DNA of 64,000 nt from Bradyrhizobium elkanii USDA 76 (lineage in GTDB: Bacteria; Pseudomonadota; Alphaproteobacteria; Rhizobiales; Xanthobacteraceae), in the NCBI RefSeq assembly GCF_023278185.1, contig NZ_CP066356.1:8424001-8488000 (forward strand), read 5' to 3'. Position 1 is the first letter of the stretch. Each line of letters starts with the position of its first letter. The notes below the pieces were generated by a model. That model did no database searches. It saw only the letters and a program-made list of their open reading frames with translations, and was not told the origin of the DNA. Both the position numbers and the translations under genes were made by a program. Of this stretch, positions 28,056 through 37,294 are shown one piece after another.

Positions 28056-29816
28056 TCACCTCAGGTGATATTTATTGAGTAGTTCGCCAAGCTCAGTCGC
28101 TTCAATCTTTTTTAGAATGAGCTCGCGCAGGAACGCAGGTCCCGGGATCTCAATTTCATTGCCGTCGCGCAGTCTACCCATTGCTGCAAGCAGCTTGCGA
28201 ATATCATAGGTCGAGTTGAATACCTCGGGCACGCCACGTTCAATCTTGAGGAGGATATACACGGCTTCCATCGCGGTCCGAACGGAGTATTCCGTCGTGA
28301 AGATACAATCCCGTTCACCCGACTCCGCGAACTGGCCGATGAAGGCGAAATTGACCGCATCTTTCGGCACAACATCTGGCCGGTCGCCCGCCTGCCGCGG
28401 CATGAAGAAGGAAGTGACGTAGGGCATCATCACCGGGACCGTCTTGGCGGCCCCAGCGGCGAGTTCCGGTATACTCGCAACCGGCACACCGAGGTGATAA
28501 AGCCATTCTTGCGTGATTTCCTCGCCCGTACAATCTTGCATCGGTTTCCTCACGTAGTCGCCGGCTTTATCGACGAATAGCGAATAGACCCAGACGACGA
28601 CTTGATCGCTGGGCTGGCGCTTGAAATGCGGCTGGCGATTTGTGGTCCAACTGAGCAACCAGCTCGAATCTTTCACCGTAACGATGCCTCCTGTGACAAC
28701 CTTGCCGCTGAACGGATCGCGTTTGGCGATCTTGCGGATGTATGCTGGAATGCGTTTGTCCAGGGTCGTGATCGTCGCCGATTCCCATTTGCTTGCAGGA
28801 ATATTGCCGCAAAAGACATTTGGGCGTCCAAAGGCCGCATCTTTGGCCGCAATACGCCGCCACAGATCCCAGGCGGGCGCCGGTCCTTCGTTGAGCCTGG
28901 CGGCCGTGTGATGGTCCCCCATGTCCGAGTTTTCGGTCAGCGACCCGATCGTCATGAAAACAAGATCGTCGGCGCCAATAATGAGACTGCCCTCAATGCC
29001 ATTCTCCAGCCAGCGGATGGCTGTGGCTTGCTTGCGGCCACGCTTTATGTCGAAATCGATATCGGTGACTCCGACCCCGTAGCGAAAGTTGACGCCTTGC
29101 GCCAACAGCCATTTGGATAACGGCAGAACGAGCGATTCATATTGATTGTATTTGGTAAACTTCAGCGTACTGAAATCCGGCAGGCCGCCGATATGGTGGA
29201 TGAATCGATGCAGATAAAGTTTCATCTCGAGGGCTGAATGCCATTCTTCAAAGGCGAACATGGTCCGCCAATAGAGCCAGAAATTGCTGTTGAAGAAATC
29301 TCTTCCGAACACTTCGTCGATGCGCTTGGTCTCCATCTGCTTACGAGTGGCAAGAAAAAGGGCAATCAGCTCTTTCTGGGCCTGTTCGCTCAGTGTGAAG
29401 AGGCCATCGGTATGGGCATCCTGCCCCTGCTTCACCGTCGCCCGCCGTAGTGTGTAGTTCGGATCATCCTTGTTCAGCCAGTAAAACTCATCGAGCACGC
29501 TGGCGCCTTCAAGTTCGAGCGATGGGATCGAACGAAACAGATCCCAGAGACACTCGAAATGATCCTCCATCTCTCTACCACCTCGAATCACGAATCCCCT
29601 TTCCGGATCCTGACAACCGTCCAACGCGCCCCCCGGAACCGTCTGTCGTTCGAGGATGGTGATACGGTCGCCACGCAACTGCCCGTCGCGGATCAAGAAG
29701 GCCGCGCCGGAGAGCGCAGCCAACCCCGAACCAACGAACCATGCTGTCTTGCTATCCACGCCGGCGGGTTTGCGGGGCCGAGCAAAAGCTTCGTAATTTC
29801 CACTGGTGTAATACAT
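28056..29816 (-). CDS. ohyA: Oleate hydratase
   Basis: 586 residues from ATG 29816 (MYYTSGNYEAFARPRKPAGV), the usual family start. An upstream TTG at 29846 is less likely. It is a FAD-dependent enzyme that adds water to the cis-9 double bond of oleic acid to give 10-hydroxystearate. FAD fold: AWFVGSGLAALSGAAFLIRDG region. GGREMEDHFECLWDLF contains the family catalytic glutamate segment. Full length, no frame damage. It follows the SDR gene by 45 bases on the same strand, so the pair is likely an operon in which the SDR could oxidise the hydroxy fatty acid. Cytosolic or peripheral at the membrane. Confidence 0.92.
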   Translation of the reverse strand: MYYTSGNYEAFARPRKPAGVDSKTAWFVGSGLAALSGAAFLIRDGQLRGDRITILERQTVPGGALDGCQDPERGFVIRGGREMEDHFECLWDLFRSIPSLELEGASVLDEFYWLNKDDPNYTLRRATVKQGQDAHTDGLFTLSEQAQKELIALFLATRKQMETKRIDEVFGRDFFNSNFWLYWRTMFAFEEWHSALEMKLYLHRFIHHIGGLPDFSTLKFTKYNQYESLVLPLSKWLLAQGVNFRYGVGVTDIDFDIKRGRKQATAIRWLENGIEGSLIIGADDLVFMTIGSLTENSDMGDHHTAARLNEGPAPAWDLWRRIAAKDAAFGRPNVFCGNIPASKWESATITTLDKRIPAYIRKIAKRDPFSGKVVTGGIVTVKDSSWLLSWTTNRQPHFKRQPSDQVVVWVYSLFVDKAGDYVRKPMQDCTGEEITQEWLYHLGVPVASIPELAAGAAKTVPVMMPYVTSFFMPRQAGDRPDVVPKDAVNFAFIGQFAESGERDCIFTTEYSVRTAMEAVYILLKIERGVPEVFNSTYDIRKLLAAMGRLRDGNEIEIPGPAFLRELILKKIEATELGELLNKYHLR

Positions 29817-29861
29817 CGCGACATTCGATCTCGTTTGATGTGACAATCCGTCCGCTGATAG

Positions 29862-30620
29862 TCAGAAGATGTTTTCGACCGCCTGACCCTTCTGCGGGAC
29901 GCCGATCGTCAGACCGCCATCGACGACGATTTCGGAGCCGGTAAGATAAGAGGACTCGTCGCTAAGCAGGAACAAGACTGCCTGTGACACTTCCTGCGGC
30001 TCGGCTGGCCGCGCGAGCGGAATTGGAAAACTGGAAAGATCGATGTTCTCTGTCATCCGAGTGTTGATGAAGCCCGGATGGATAGAGTTTATGCGAACGC
30101 CGGACGCGGCGGCCTCCAAGGCAGCGGACTTCGTTATGCCCCGCACGCCGAACTTGGAAGCAACATAGGCGTGAAGCCCAGGACTACCCCTCATCCCCTC
30201 GACCGACGAGATGTTGACGATCGAGCCTCCGCCCGCGCGGCGCATCGCAGGTAGGGCAGTCTGCATTCCCAAGAATACACCGGTGAGATTGACAGCCAGG
30301 GTCTTCTCCCACTGCTCGAGCGGGAACCGCTCGATGGGAGCCATACTCGCTATGCCTGCATTGTTGACGAGGCCGTGCACCGCGCCGAACTTGCCCTCCG
30401 CAGCCGCAATCGCCTGGCACCATTCCCCTGGCTGAGCGACGTCTTGACGCACATAGATCGCGGATGGGCCAAGTTCGGCCGCGAAAGTCGCTCCTTCATT
30501 GTCAAGAATATCGGTGATCACGACTTTCGCGCCCTCGGCTACCAGCAGGCGCGCATGAGCGGCCCCCATCCCTTGAGCCCCGCCGGTTACCAAAATGACT
30601 TTTTCGCTCACACGTCCCAT
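29862..30620 (-). CDS. Short-chain dehydrogenase/reductase (SDR)
   Basis: 252-residue classical SDR. NAD(P)-binding TGGAQGMG at 12-19, with an Asp after the second strand (ITDI) favouring NAD(H). NNAG at 86-89, catalytic Ser near 138, and YVASK with Tyr152 and Lys156. The C-terminal region DESSYLTGSEIVVDGG is typical of FabG-like and hydroxysteroid dehydrogenases. First gene of the pair with oleate hydratase, so 10-hydroxystearate to 10-oxostearate oxidation is a reasonable proposal, from context only. Confidence 0.9.
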   Translation of the reverse strand: MGRVSEKVILVTGGAQGMGAAHARLLVAEGAKVVITDILDNEGATFAAELGPSAIYVRQDVAQPGEWCQAIAAAEGKFGAVHGLVNNAGIASMAPIERFPLEQWEKTLAVNLTGVFLGMQTALPAMRRAGGGSIVNISSVEGMRGSPGLHAYVASKFGVRGITKSAALEAAASGVRINSIHPGFINTRMTENIDLSSFPIPLARPAEPQEVSQAVLFLLSDESSYLTGSEIVVDGGLTIGVPQKGQAVENIF

Positions 30621-31856
30621 AACTCTTGGTTCCCTCGATCAGTGGCGGTGCAGGGGTTTTCAGCATCAAAAAGGATGACGGGCGTGTTGATCAAAATGGT
30701 TGAGAACGAGCATTGAAAGTCGGGCAAGCCAAGAGTTGCGGTCTGCACCACGCCCCGGACTCTTGGCGATCTGCCCTCTGCTACGTATCATCTTTGATTC
30801 CCAAAGCCTGTGCGCAGTACCCGTGTAAATTGGCGCTAAAGCACTTCGATAACGATTTCACGTCGCGAACATGCTTCCGCCGCTCAGGCGTTAGCCATCC
30901 TTTGGATTATTGCATTGGCTTTGCCGAACTACCCCGCCTTCTAGACGCCGACAATTTGCGACCGAATTTCCTCCGGTTTCGGAGATAGGATCGGTACCCG
31001 CGAGCGGAGCGATACCGGTGCCGAACGGTGCTGAGCTCCTTGTGGATCGAAAAGTGGGGCGCAGAACGCATGAGGTTCTCCTTAGTCTTGCGAATTGGAG
31101 TATCCATTCCGTGCAATCGGCGCGCCGAGACTCTGATGGGAAGTCAGCCTCACGTGACTCTTGCACAGGCGCCGGAGGTCTTCCGACTCTCCACCGAGAC
31201 GGCGATGTCAGGGCCTGCGTTTTCGACCATGCGCAGCGACAATGTTACGCTGATCTGGTTTAATCGAGGCTGTTGCGAAAACTCGTGAGAGAGCCTCATC
31301 GACTTTCTGTCCGGATACTTGATCATGTCGGGCTTTCGACATCGCGTCGTCAATCGGACAAGCGAGGAAGGCAACAGAACAAGGGTCGAAAGTTGTCGGG
31401 TCACTCGTACCCAATTTGACGTCAGCCAGTGAGCCGTATAAACCGCACGAGGTGCCTGGCATCGACGTTGCATAACGACTGATAGACAAATAGGAATCAC
31501 CCACTCGCCTTGACGTCATCATCGGTGAGCAGGCTCCGCCGGAATGGATGCACAATCAGGCGCATCCGGCAGCACAGGACAGCTGCCGGCTTCTAGAATG
31601 GAAAAGGTCAAGCGTGTCGGATGTTTTCGGATCGTTTAATCCGGCGGATTGAGGTGCAAGGCGCAGAAACGGCACTGCGGCCTCGCGTAGCGAAGATCGC
31701 TATCACCGGATCGATGTGCCGCACGGACTACCGAACCCACATCGCTGCCAGCGCAGTACAGTCGCTTCAGGGGCGCTTCAACAACCGGAGAGGCGCGGTG
31801 AGATGAATAGCTCAATCTCCAACCGCGCGAATTGTTCTGAGATCAAGGAGGATGCG
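30621..31856. other. 1.2-kb gap between SDR and decarboxylase genes
   Basis: It must hold the leftward promoter of the SDR-ohyA pair and the rightward promoter of the decarboxylase gene. Several frames of 80-115 codons exist on both strands (for example minus 31208-31555, with DDAMSKARHDQVSGQKVDEA) but none belongs to a family I know. Probably decayed coding DNA. Confidence 0.35.
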
Positions 31857-32645
31857 ATGCCCGACGTCAAAGGCATTCCGCTTGATGCGCCTCTTTACCA
31901 TGGGGGCAAAAATCGTGGCGGTGCGTTTCTCGGCTGCCAAGCCATAAACCTTATGTTCAGCGTGGGGCACGAGGCGAATTGTTTATTGCCGAAGGAACTA
32001 GCACCTGCAGCAAACCCTGCAATCGCCATTGTGGGGGTCGCGAGCTATCGCTCAAGCACTGTCGGGCCATACTTGGAGTGCTATTCAGGAATTCAAGTTC
32101 GTGATCCCGACGGCGAGACTGGCTACTACATCCCTTACATTTACGTGACGGTAAATGATGCAGCTCTCGCCTCGGGACGAGAGGTTCTTGGTGCTCCAAA
32201 AAAGCTGGCGCACATTAGACTGATCAGAGAAGGCGGTCTAATTCAGGGTACGCTCGAGCGTCCGAAAGGCAAGCGCCTGCTGACCCTTACCGCTCAACCA
32301 GACGAGCGCATGAGCTCGGATTCGCGGCAGATGTATTCTGCGCGGACGAATTTCTACTCGGTTCGGCAGCTGCCGCCCATCATTGAGTCCGGGAAGGGAG
32401 AGGTCACGCAACTCGTCAAATGGTGTACGGACCGAACGTTGCGACGCGACGAGCGTGGCGAAGAAGTTCTATTTACTGGACCAACCTCCCTAACTTACGA
32501 CTCCCCCTCGATTATCGATCCCGTGCACAACTTGACAGTTGGCCAAGCCCTGCTCGGCACATACGAGGAGTATGACGCAAGGCTCGAGGCCATTGATATC
32601 CTTTCGGAGGAATCAAACCCGGTAAACGATGATCGACGAGCTTGA
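31857..32645 (+). CDS. Acetoacetate decarboxylase-family protein
   Basis: 262 residues from the ATG at 31857, preceded by AAGGAGG at good spacing. The ATG at 31803 has no such site. The motif GREVLGAPKK places two adjacent lysines at 115-116, where acetoacetate decarboxylase has its Schiff-base lysine and its neighbour. The rest has the ADC cone-fold features (YYIPYIYVTVNDAALASGRE). Known members decarboxylate beta-keto acids or catalyse aldol-type reactions on larger oxo-acids. Its location beside fatty-acid genes suggests a keto-acid from lipid breakdown, but this is inference. Intact. Confidence 0.8.
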   Translation: MPDVKGIPLDAPLYHGGKNRGGAFLGCQAINLMFSVGHEANCLLPKELAPAANPAIAIVGVASYRSSTVGPYLECYSGIQVRDPDGETGYYIPYIYVTVNDAALASGREVLGAPKKLAHIRLIREGGLIQGTLERPKGKRLLTLTAQPDERMSSDSRQMYSARTNFYSVRQLPPIIESGKGEVTQLVKWCTDRTLRRDERGEEVLFTGPTSLTYDSPSIIDPVHNLTVGQALLGTYEEYDARLEAIDILSEESNPVNDDRRA

Positions 32646-32734
32646 AGAATTCATCCAATCCTAAATTGCTGCCAGCGCTGTCGGTTTGCCAGCTGACGGG
32701 CGGTATGTGGGGTTCACCTCCCCGGCGACTCATT

Positions 32735-33010
32735 CTGGAAGATGGTCGACAAGGCCGGCTTCAAGACCCACGTCTACAACAAGAATAGCGGCAATAAGGA
32801 GAAGAAGGCCGACGTGGCGATCGCCACAGCCATGATGGATGGGCGTTCAACATCATCGACAAGGACAACGACGATATCCTGCTGGTTGCCTCGTCAGAAG
32901 CAGACGAAAGAGCTGCGCCGGACATGTCGGCTACGGGCCCAAAAGCGCAAACCCGCATTTCTCTGCAGCTCGCTTCGCCCGCCGCAACGTGCTTTCAAGA
33001 AAAACGACAT
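32735..33010 (+). pseudogene. NYN-domain (PIN-like) nuclease remnant
   Basis: KMVDKAGFKTHVYNKNSGNK and KEKKADVAIATAMMD are the middle of an NYN/LabA-type domain. The following part is recognisable only in other frames (FNIIDKDNDDILLVASS). N-terminus and C-terminus are missing, with at least one frameshift near 32845. Confidence 0.6.
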
Positions 33011-33121
33011 AGCAGTTGACTCTTTCTGAATACACTTTCCGATGGCGCGGACTTGATGATGCGCCTAAATGGTTTGCGATGCGCAATACAGCGCGGCGCG
33101 ATATAGCCGCGGGGAGGCAAC

Positions 33122-34702
33122 ATGGGGAACACCCTTGTTGTACACGCGAAACGTCTGCCTCAGTCGCAGAAAGCGCGACGGGCGGCGCAGTATGTCCGCA
33201 TGTCGACGGATTACCAGCAATACTCGATTGAGAATCAGGCAGTGGTCATCGCGACCTACGCCGAACTTCACAAGCTAACCATCGTCCACACCTATCGTGA
33301 CGAGGGAGAAAGCGGCCTCAGAATCGAAAACCGGGGGGGCCTTACCGAACTGGTTGAAGACGTGCAATCGGGACGCGCTGACTTCGCTCATCTGCTTGTC
33401 TTCGACGTGAGCCGATGGGGACGCTTTCAGGACGTTGACGAGAGCGCGCACTACGAGTTCATCTGCCGCAGGGCGGGCGTCGAGGTTGCTTATTGCGCGG
33501 AGCAATTCGACAATGACGGAAGCCTTCTCGCCAGCATCATGAAGAATATTAAGAGAGTGATGGCGGCTGAGTTCAGTCGGGAACTCTCCGCCAAAGTTTT
33601 CGCAGGGTCAGTCCGGCTGACGCATCGCGGCTTCAAAATGGGCGGCCCTACGGCTTACGCGTTCCAACGACGTCTCGTCGACGATCAATGCAGACCGAAG
33701 GGCATTTTAACGATCGGCCAGCGCAAATCTTTGCTTACCGACCATGTCAAGCTCATCCCCGGTGCGCCCGATCAAGTCGAGATCGTGAATTGGATTCTCC
33801 ACGAATATCTCCGTCACAAATCGCAGGCCACCATTGCCCGAGAGCTCAACCAGCGAGGGATCTTGAATAGCCAGGGAAGACCGTGGCTTGGAAAGGCTGT
33901 CGGTGACCTCCTCCGGAACGAAGCTTATATCGGCGTTCTGACCTACAATCGCAAAAGCAGAAAACTTGGCGCCAAGGTGACGCGCAACCCAAGGGAGCTC
34001 TGGATCAGAAAAGAGAATGCCATCGAACCTATCGTCCATCGCGACGCATTCCGGCGCGCGCAAAAGATTATGGGTGAGGGGCGCGTCAGCATTCCCGAAG
34101 AGGAAATGTTGCTTCGGCTCCGTAAGGTCCTGATGAAGAAAGGCAAGCTTAGTAAGACGATTATCAATTCAAGTCCGGGACTGCCGTCCATGTCATCGTA
34201 TGTTTTGCACTTCGGCGCGCTGCGGAACATCTACCGTCTTATTGGGTACAACGGCAATCAAGAATGGTTTGACAAATACGCGTCGCACCAACGGTGGGCC
34301 GCCCTTCAGCTTAGCAATGCTGCTCGCCTTCGAGACGCCTTCGAGAGACTTGGTCGCAGTGCCACCCTCAATGCTTCGACTGAATGTCTTCGAATCGACA
34401 ATGTCGTGAATGTCGTCTTTCGGGTCGCGAGATGCCGCAACTATGAAAACCGGCCCTTGCGCTGGACGCTGCAATACCGCGTGAGGTGGCCGAAGGGATG
34501 GGTTGTCGCGGTTCGGCTGGACGAGAAGAACGAAGCGATCTTCGACTATGTCTTGATGCCCTCGGCGTGGCTCACCTTCAGTCGTCGCATGTTCTGGTTC
34601 TCAAAGGAAGTCTATAAGGGCCGCACCATAAACCGATTTGACACGTTCGAAGCGCTGTCACGCTTCCTCATCGAATGCGTCGGCAAGGAAAAGCCTTCGT
34701 GA
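33122..34702 (+). CDS. Large serine recombinase
   Basis: 526 residues. The N-terminal resolvase domain contains YVRMSTDYQQYSIENQ, with the catalytic serine at 28 and the arginine pair in FDVSRWGRF. The recombinase domain follows (ATIARELNQRGILNSQGRPW, then VGDLLRNEAYIG). The C-terminal 200 residues are unlike the usual zinc-ribbon/coiled-coil and include a beta-rich segment. Such proteins integrate or invert DNA. Complete and flanked by remnants of a second recombinase of the same class, so it may have been the integrase of an inserted element. Attachment sites were not identified. Confidence 0.85.
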   Translation: MGNTLVVHAKRLPQSQKARRAAQYVRMSTDYQQYSIENQAVVIATYAELHKLTIVHTYRDEGESGLRIENRGGLTELVEDVQSGRADFAHLLVFDVSRWGRFQDVDESAHYEFICRRAGVEVAYCAEQFDNDGSLLASIMKNIKRVMAAEFSRELSAKVFAGSVRLTHRGFKMGGPTAYAFQRRLVDDQCRPKGILTIGQRKSLLTDHVKLIPGAPDQVEIVNWILHEYLRHKSQATIARELNQRGILNSQGRPWLGKAVGDLLRNEAYIGVLTYNRKSRKLGAKVTRNPRELWIRKENAIEPIVHRDAFRRAQKIMGEGRVSIPEEEMLLRLRKVLMKKGKLSKTIINSSPGLPSMSSYVLHFGALRNIYRLIGYNGNQEWFDKYASHQRWAALQLSNAARLRDAFERLGRSATLNASTECLRIDNVVNVVFRVARCRNYENRPLRWTLQYRVRWPKGWVVAVRLDEKNEAIFDYVLMPSAWLTFSRRMFWFSKEVYKGRTINRFDTFEALSRFLIECVGKEKPS

Positions 34703-34704
34703 GT

Positions 34705-35090
34705 CTAACACCGCAGATGAAGAAGCCGTTGAAGGCGGCAACTCGCCACGCGACATCGCAACTGCCTTGAACAAGAAAGGCGTACCCGGGCCACGTGGCG
34801 GCGCCTGGAACGCCTCGACCATTGACGGTAGCCGCAAGCGCTTGAACGGCATCCTTCAGTACGCCGGGCGGATCATCTGGAACCGCCAAAGGTTCATAAA
34901 GGTCCCGGAGACCGGCAAGCGCATCAGCCGCGAAAACCCGCGCGAGCAGTGGATGACTGCTGAGGCAAACGATCTGCACGCGCATGAAGGAAACTGGTTT
35001 CTGTGATAACCGGCGCACGGTGCCGCTCGAAGCGATTGAAGCCACGGTTCTAGAGGGGCATCGAGCAGATACTCGCGGTCTGCTGAGATC
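34705..35090 (+). pseudogene. C-terminal half of another serine recombinase
   Basis: EGGNSPRDIATALNKKGVPG, PRGGAWNASTIDGSRKRLNG and YAGRIIWNRQRFIKVPETGK are the recombinase domain of DNA-invertase-like large serine recombinases. A zinc-ribbon piece in the next frame reads GFCDNRRTVPLEAIEATVLE. The catalytic N-terminus is missing and the middle is frameshifted. Confidence 0.72.
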
Positions 35091-35274
35091 ATGCGTCGGT
35101 TTCTTCCAGCTCGGCGATACGCTTGCGCAGCGCGGCGACTTGGCGGCCCAGCTTCCATATCTCGTCGCCGGCCCAGTAGGCGCCGCGCTGGGCGATTTCC
35201 TTGCGAACGTCGTCTGCTTCCGCGATCTCGCAGCGGATGACGCTGTCAAAGGCTTCGATGATCAGGTCTCGCAC
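35089..35274 (-). CDS. Small coiled-coil hypothetical protein
   Basis: 61 residues (MRDLIIEAFDSVIRCEIAEA to QVAALRKRIAELEETDA), acidic at the start with a heptad-like C-terminal helix. Composition and codon use look protein-like and the frame is closed cleanly, but no family is known to me. Converges on the recombinase remnant. Confidence 0.4.
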   Translation of the reverse strand: MRDLIIEAFDSVIRCEIAEADDVRKEIAQRGAYWAGDEIWKLGRQVAALRKRIAELEETDA

Positions 35275-35348
35275 GGGTTATTACCACCTTTTCGGAGCGT
35301 GCCGGGGCCATCAGATGCCGGCTTTTGCCGGCCGCGTTGCTCAAATAC

Positions 35349-35376
35349 GTAGAGCGCTCCCTACGGAGCGCTCTAC
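35349..35376. repeat. Perfect 12-bp hairpin
   Basis: GTAGAGCGCTCC, loop CTAC, GGAGCGCTCTAC. Perfect stem in DNA without genes. No T-run on either strand. Confidence 0.6.
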
Positions 35377-35571
35377 GATCGTCAGTTACGCCTTCGGCAA
35401 ACTGCCGGCGCGCAAGATGGCTTACGCCTGCCGTACGAGGTTTTCTGGATGCGACGATAGGAAATACCATTCGGCCATGTCAACGTTTAAGTTGTATTCT
35501 TTTGTATAACACGTATTGAGTCATTAATTATATCGACACACAAAGGTGCACCGTGTTTGAATCGCGCGATG

Positions 35572-35800
35572 AAGCGTAGAATCAAACCGAACTCGCAGAT
35601 GGCGGACTATGAAGTCGTCCTCACCTTCGATGACGGACCGCGGCCGCCGAACACGGATAAGGTGTTGGCTGCGCTCGCACAGGAATGCGCGCGAGCCACG
35701 TTCTTTCTGGTGGGCCGATCCTCGGCGGAATTTCCCGAGCTCGTGCGGCGTATGGCCGCCCAGGGCCACACCGTAGCGCACCACAGCTGCCGATCGACGT
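35572..35800 (+). pseudogene. N-terminal fragment of a polysaccharide deacetylase
   Basis: YEVVLTFDDGPRPPNTDKVL, ATFFLVGRSSAEFPELVRRM and AAQGHTVAHHS form the first half of a NodB-homology (carbohydrate esterase 4) domain. The TFDDGP metal-binding motif and the HxxxH-like histidines (GHTVAHHS) are present, but the frame stops right after them. It is of the general deacetylase type rather than specifically nodB. Confidence 0.7.
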
Positions 35801-35958
35801 GATAAGCAGATTGCCCATCCCGGGCCACGAAAACACCGTCTCAACAAGGATTGAGCCCGTGACCACTCCCCCAACAAGCAACCCGAGCACCGTCAATATG
35901 GCACGGCCGCGTTCGGCAACGCATGATGGATCAAGATACGCCAGACCGGGATGTCGCG
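35795..35958 (-). pseudogene. Peptide ABC transporter permease fragment
   Basis: Minus strand: RDIPVWRILIHHALPNAAVP, then LTVLGLLVGGVVTGSILVET and VFSWPGMGNLLITSI. This is the inner part of a DppB/OppB-type permease with its signature loop. It is joined directly to the first nine codons of a DUF2274 gene on one side and to a polysaccharide deacetylase fragment (other strand) on the other. Confidence 0.65.
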
Positions 35959-36118
35959 TAGCGGACCGAGTTTGAGCTTCGTCATGGCGTTCCTCCCTTG
36001 CCGTAGGGTGCCAATACCAAATCGCGGGTAACGATGACCCGCACGGGGAAACCTGGCCGGATGGTCAGCGTCGGCTGGATGTTGAGCTGGCGCTGCAGAT
36101 CTGCTGGCCAGTCTGGCT
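35959..36118 (-). pseudogene. trbI: TrbI C-terminus and first codons of the DUF2274 gene
   Basis: Minus strand reads QPDWPADLQRQLNIQPTLTI and RPGFPVRVIVTRDLVLAPYG, ending TGA at 35982-35984. This is the C-terminus of the conjugal transfer protein TrbI. The stop overlaps an ATG at 35985 opening MTKLKLGPL, the start of the DUF2274 gene that normally follows trbI on rhizobial ICEs. Everything upstream in trbI and downstream in the DUF2274 gene is lost. It is the trailing edge of a deleted trb operon. Confidence 0.72.
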
Positions 36119-36214
36119 GATGCTGCTAGGTCGTCCAGCGACTCGGCATAGACGACGTATCGCTCCGGGGAGGACCGCCTTGTGCGGTTTGATGGAGGAT
36201 GAAGACATAGGCGT

Positions 36215-36640
36215 ATGACTGACCATATGCCTATGCCGAAGGTTTCCCGACTTGAAGTCGTCTCGACAGGCGCTCGACGTCGTTGGACATTGGAAGAAAA
36301 GCAGCGAATCGTCACCGAGAGCTATGGCGGGCCACGTCTGGTGTCGGTCACGGCACGACGTAACGGGCTGTCGACAAGCCAATTGTTCACGTGGCGCCGG
36401 TTGGCGCGGGAAGGCAAGTTGAGCGGGGATGCCGCGCCGGTGCTTGTTCCGGTTGAGATGACGCCTGCGGCGGCTCCGATCTCGAGTGGCGCGCCACAAC
36501 CGGTGTCTTCACCGCCTGCGCAACGTGCACGGGCCGGCATTATCGAGATCGAGCTTGGGGGCGGCTGTCGCGTGCGCGTTGACCGGGACGTGGACGCGGA
36601 GGCGCTGCAGCGGGTTCTTGAGCTTCTGAGACGGCGATGA
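36215..36640 (+). CDS. tnpA: IS66-family accessory protein TnpA
   Basis: 141 residues with an HTH (RRWTLEEKQRIVTESYGGPR, then ARRNGLSTSQLFTWRRL) and an Ala/Pro-rich linker before IIEIELGGGCRVRVDRDVDA. It overlaps tnpB by four bases. The IS66 element is incomplete: tnpB is cut and tnpC is absent. Confidence 0.88.
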   Translation: MTDHMPMPKVSRLEVVSTGARRRWTLEEKQRIVTESYGGPRLVSVTARRNGLSTSQLFTWRRLAREGKLSGDAAPVLVPVEMTPAAAPISSGAPQPVSSPPAQRARAGIIEIELGGGCRVRVDRDVDAEALQRVLELLRRR

Positions 36641-36911
36641 TCCCGATCCCGAGCGGCGTCAGGGTCTGGATCGCCACCGGCCACACCGACATGCGCCGCG
36701 GGATGCAAAGCCTGGCGCTTGCGGTCCAGGAGAGCCTGAAGCGCGATCCTCATGCTGGCGATCTCTACATCTTCCGGGGTCGCCGCGGCGATCTGGTCAA
36801 GATCCTCTGGCATGACGGGCTGGGCATGTCGCTCTACGCCAAGCGCCTGGATCGCGGCAAGTTCATATGGCCTTCGGCGTCGGACGGCGCAGTATCGATC
36901 TCGGCGGCGCA
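36637..36911 (+). pseudogene. tnpB: IS66-family TnpB, truncated
   Basis: IPIPSGVRVWIATGHTDMRR, GDLYIFRGRRGDLVKILWHD and SLYAKRLDRGKFIWPS, then SISAAQM, after which normal sequence would continue to the end of TnpB. The reading runs into a transporter fragment from about 36912. Confidence 0.82.
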
Positions 36912-37282
36912 GATGGGTCCAGAAACTAAAGGTCCCAAACGTGAAAATCCTAAACATCTCGAATTTTTCAGAAGGACTCTTGGCTGTCGATAGCGATCGC
37001 GCCGACGCGTTTTGTTCGGACGACGCGATCCTCTACACTTTGCGACAAAAGCCGGCTCGCGACCGTCTGGAGGTCGTCGGCCGCCCGCTCTCCTTCGAGC
37101 CGTACGGGTTAATGATGCGCCGTGACGACTCTGCGTTTCGCTTGGCTGTCAACAAGACGCTGGCCGAGCTCTTTCGCTCGGGAGAGATAACATCTCTCTA
37201 CCACAAGTGGTTTGACCAATTTGGAATTCCACTGAGCGAGAAGCTCGAGACCGTTTTGCAAGCGCAAGCAGTCCCTCAATAG
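36912..37282 (+). pseudogene. C-terminal fragment of an amino-acid ABC transporter binding protein
   Basis: VDSDRADAFCSDDAILYTLR, VVGRPLSFEPYGLMMRRDDS and LFRSGEITSLYHKWFDQFGI are the second lobe of a glutamate/aspartate-type (GltI) periplasmic binding protein, ending at 37282. The first lobe and signal peptide are missing. Confidence 0.78.
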
Positions 37283-37294
37283 CGGCTGGGTCGA

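Noticed and set aside
35572..35800. nodB
   Set aside because: Only a generic deacetylase N-terminus is present; no nodA or nodC and no nod box nearby.
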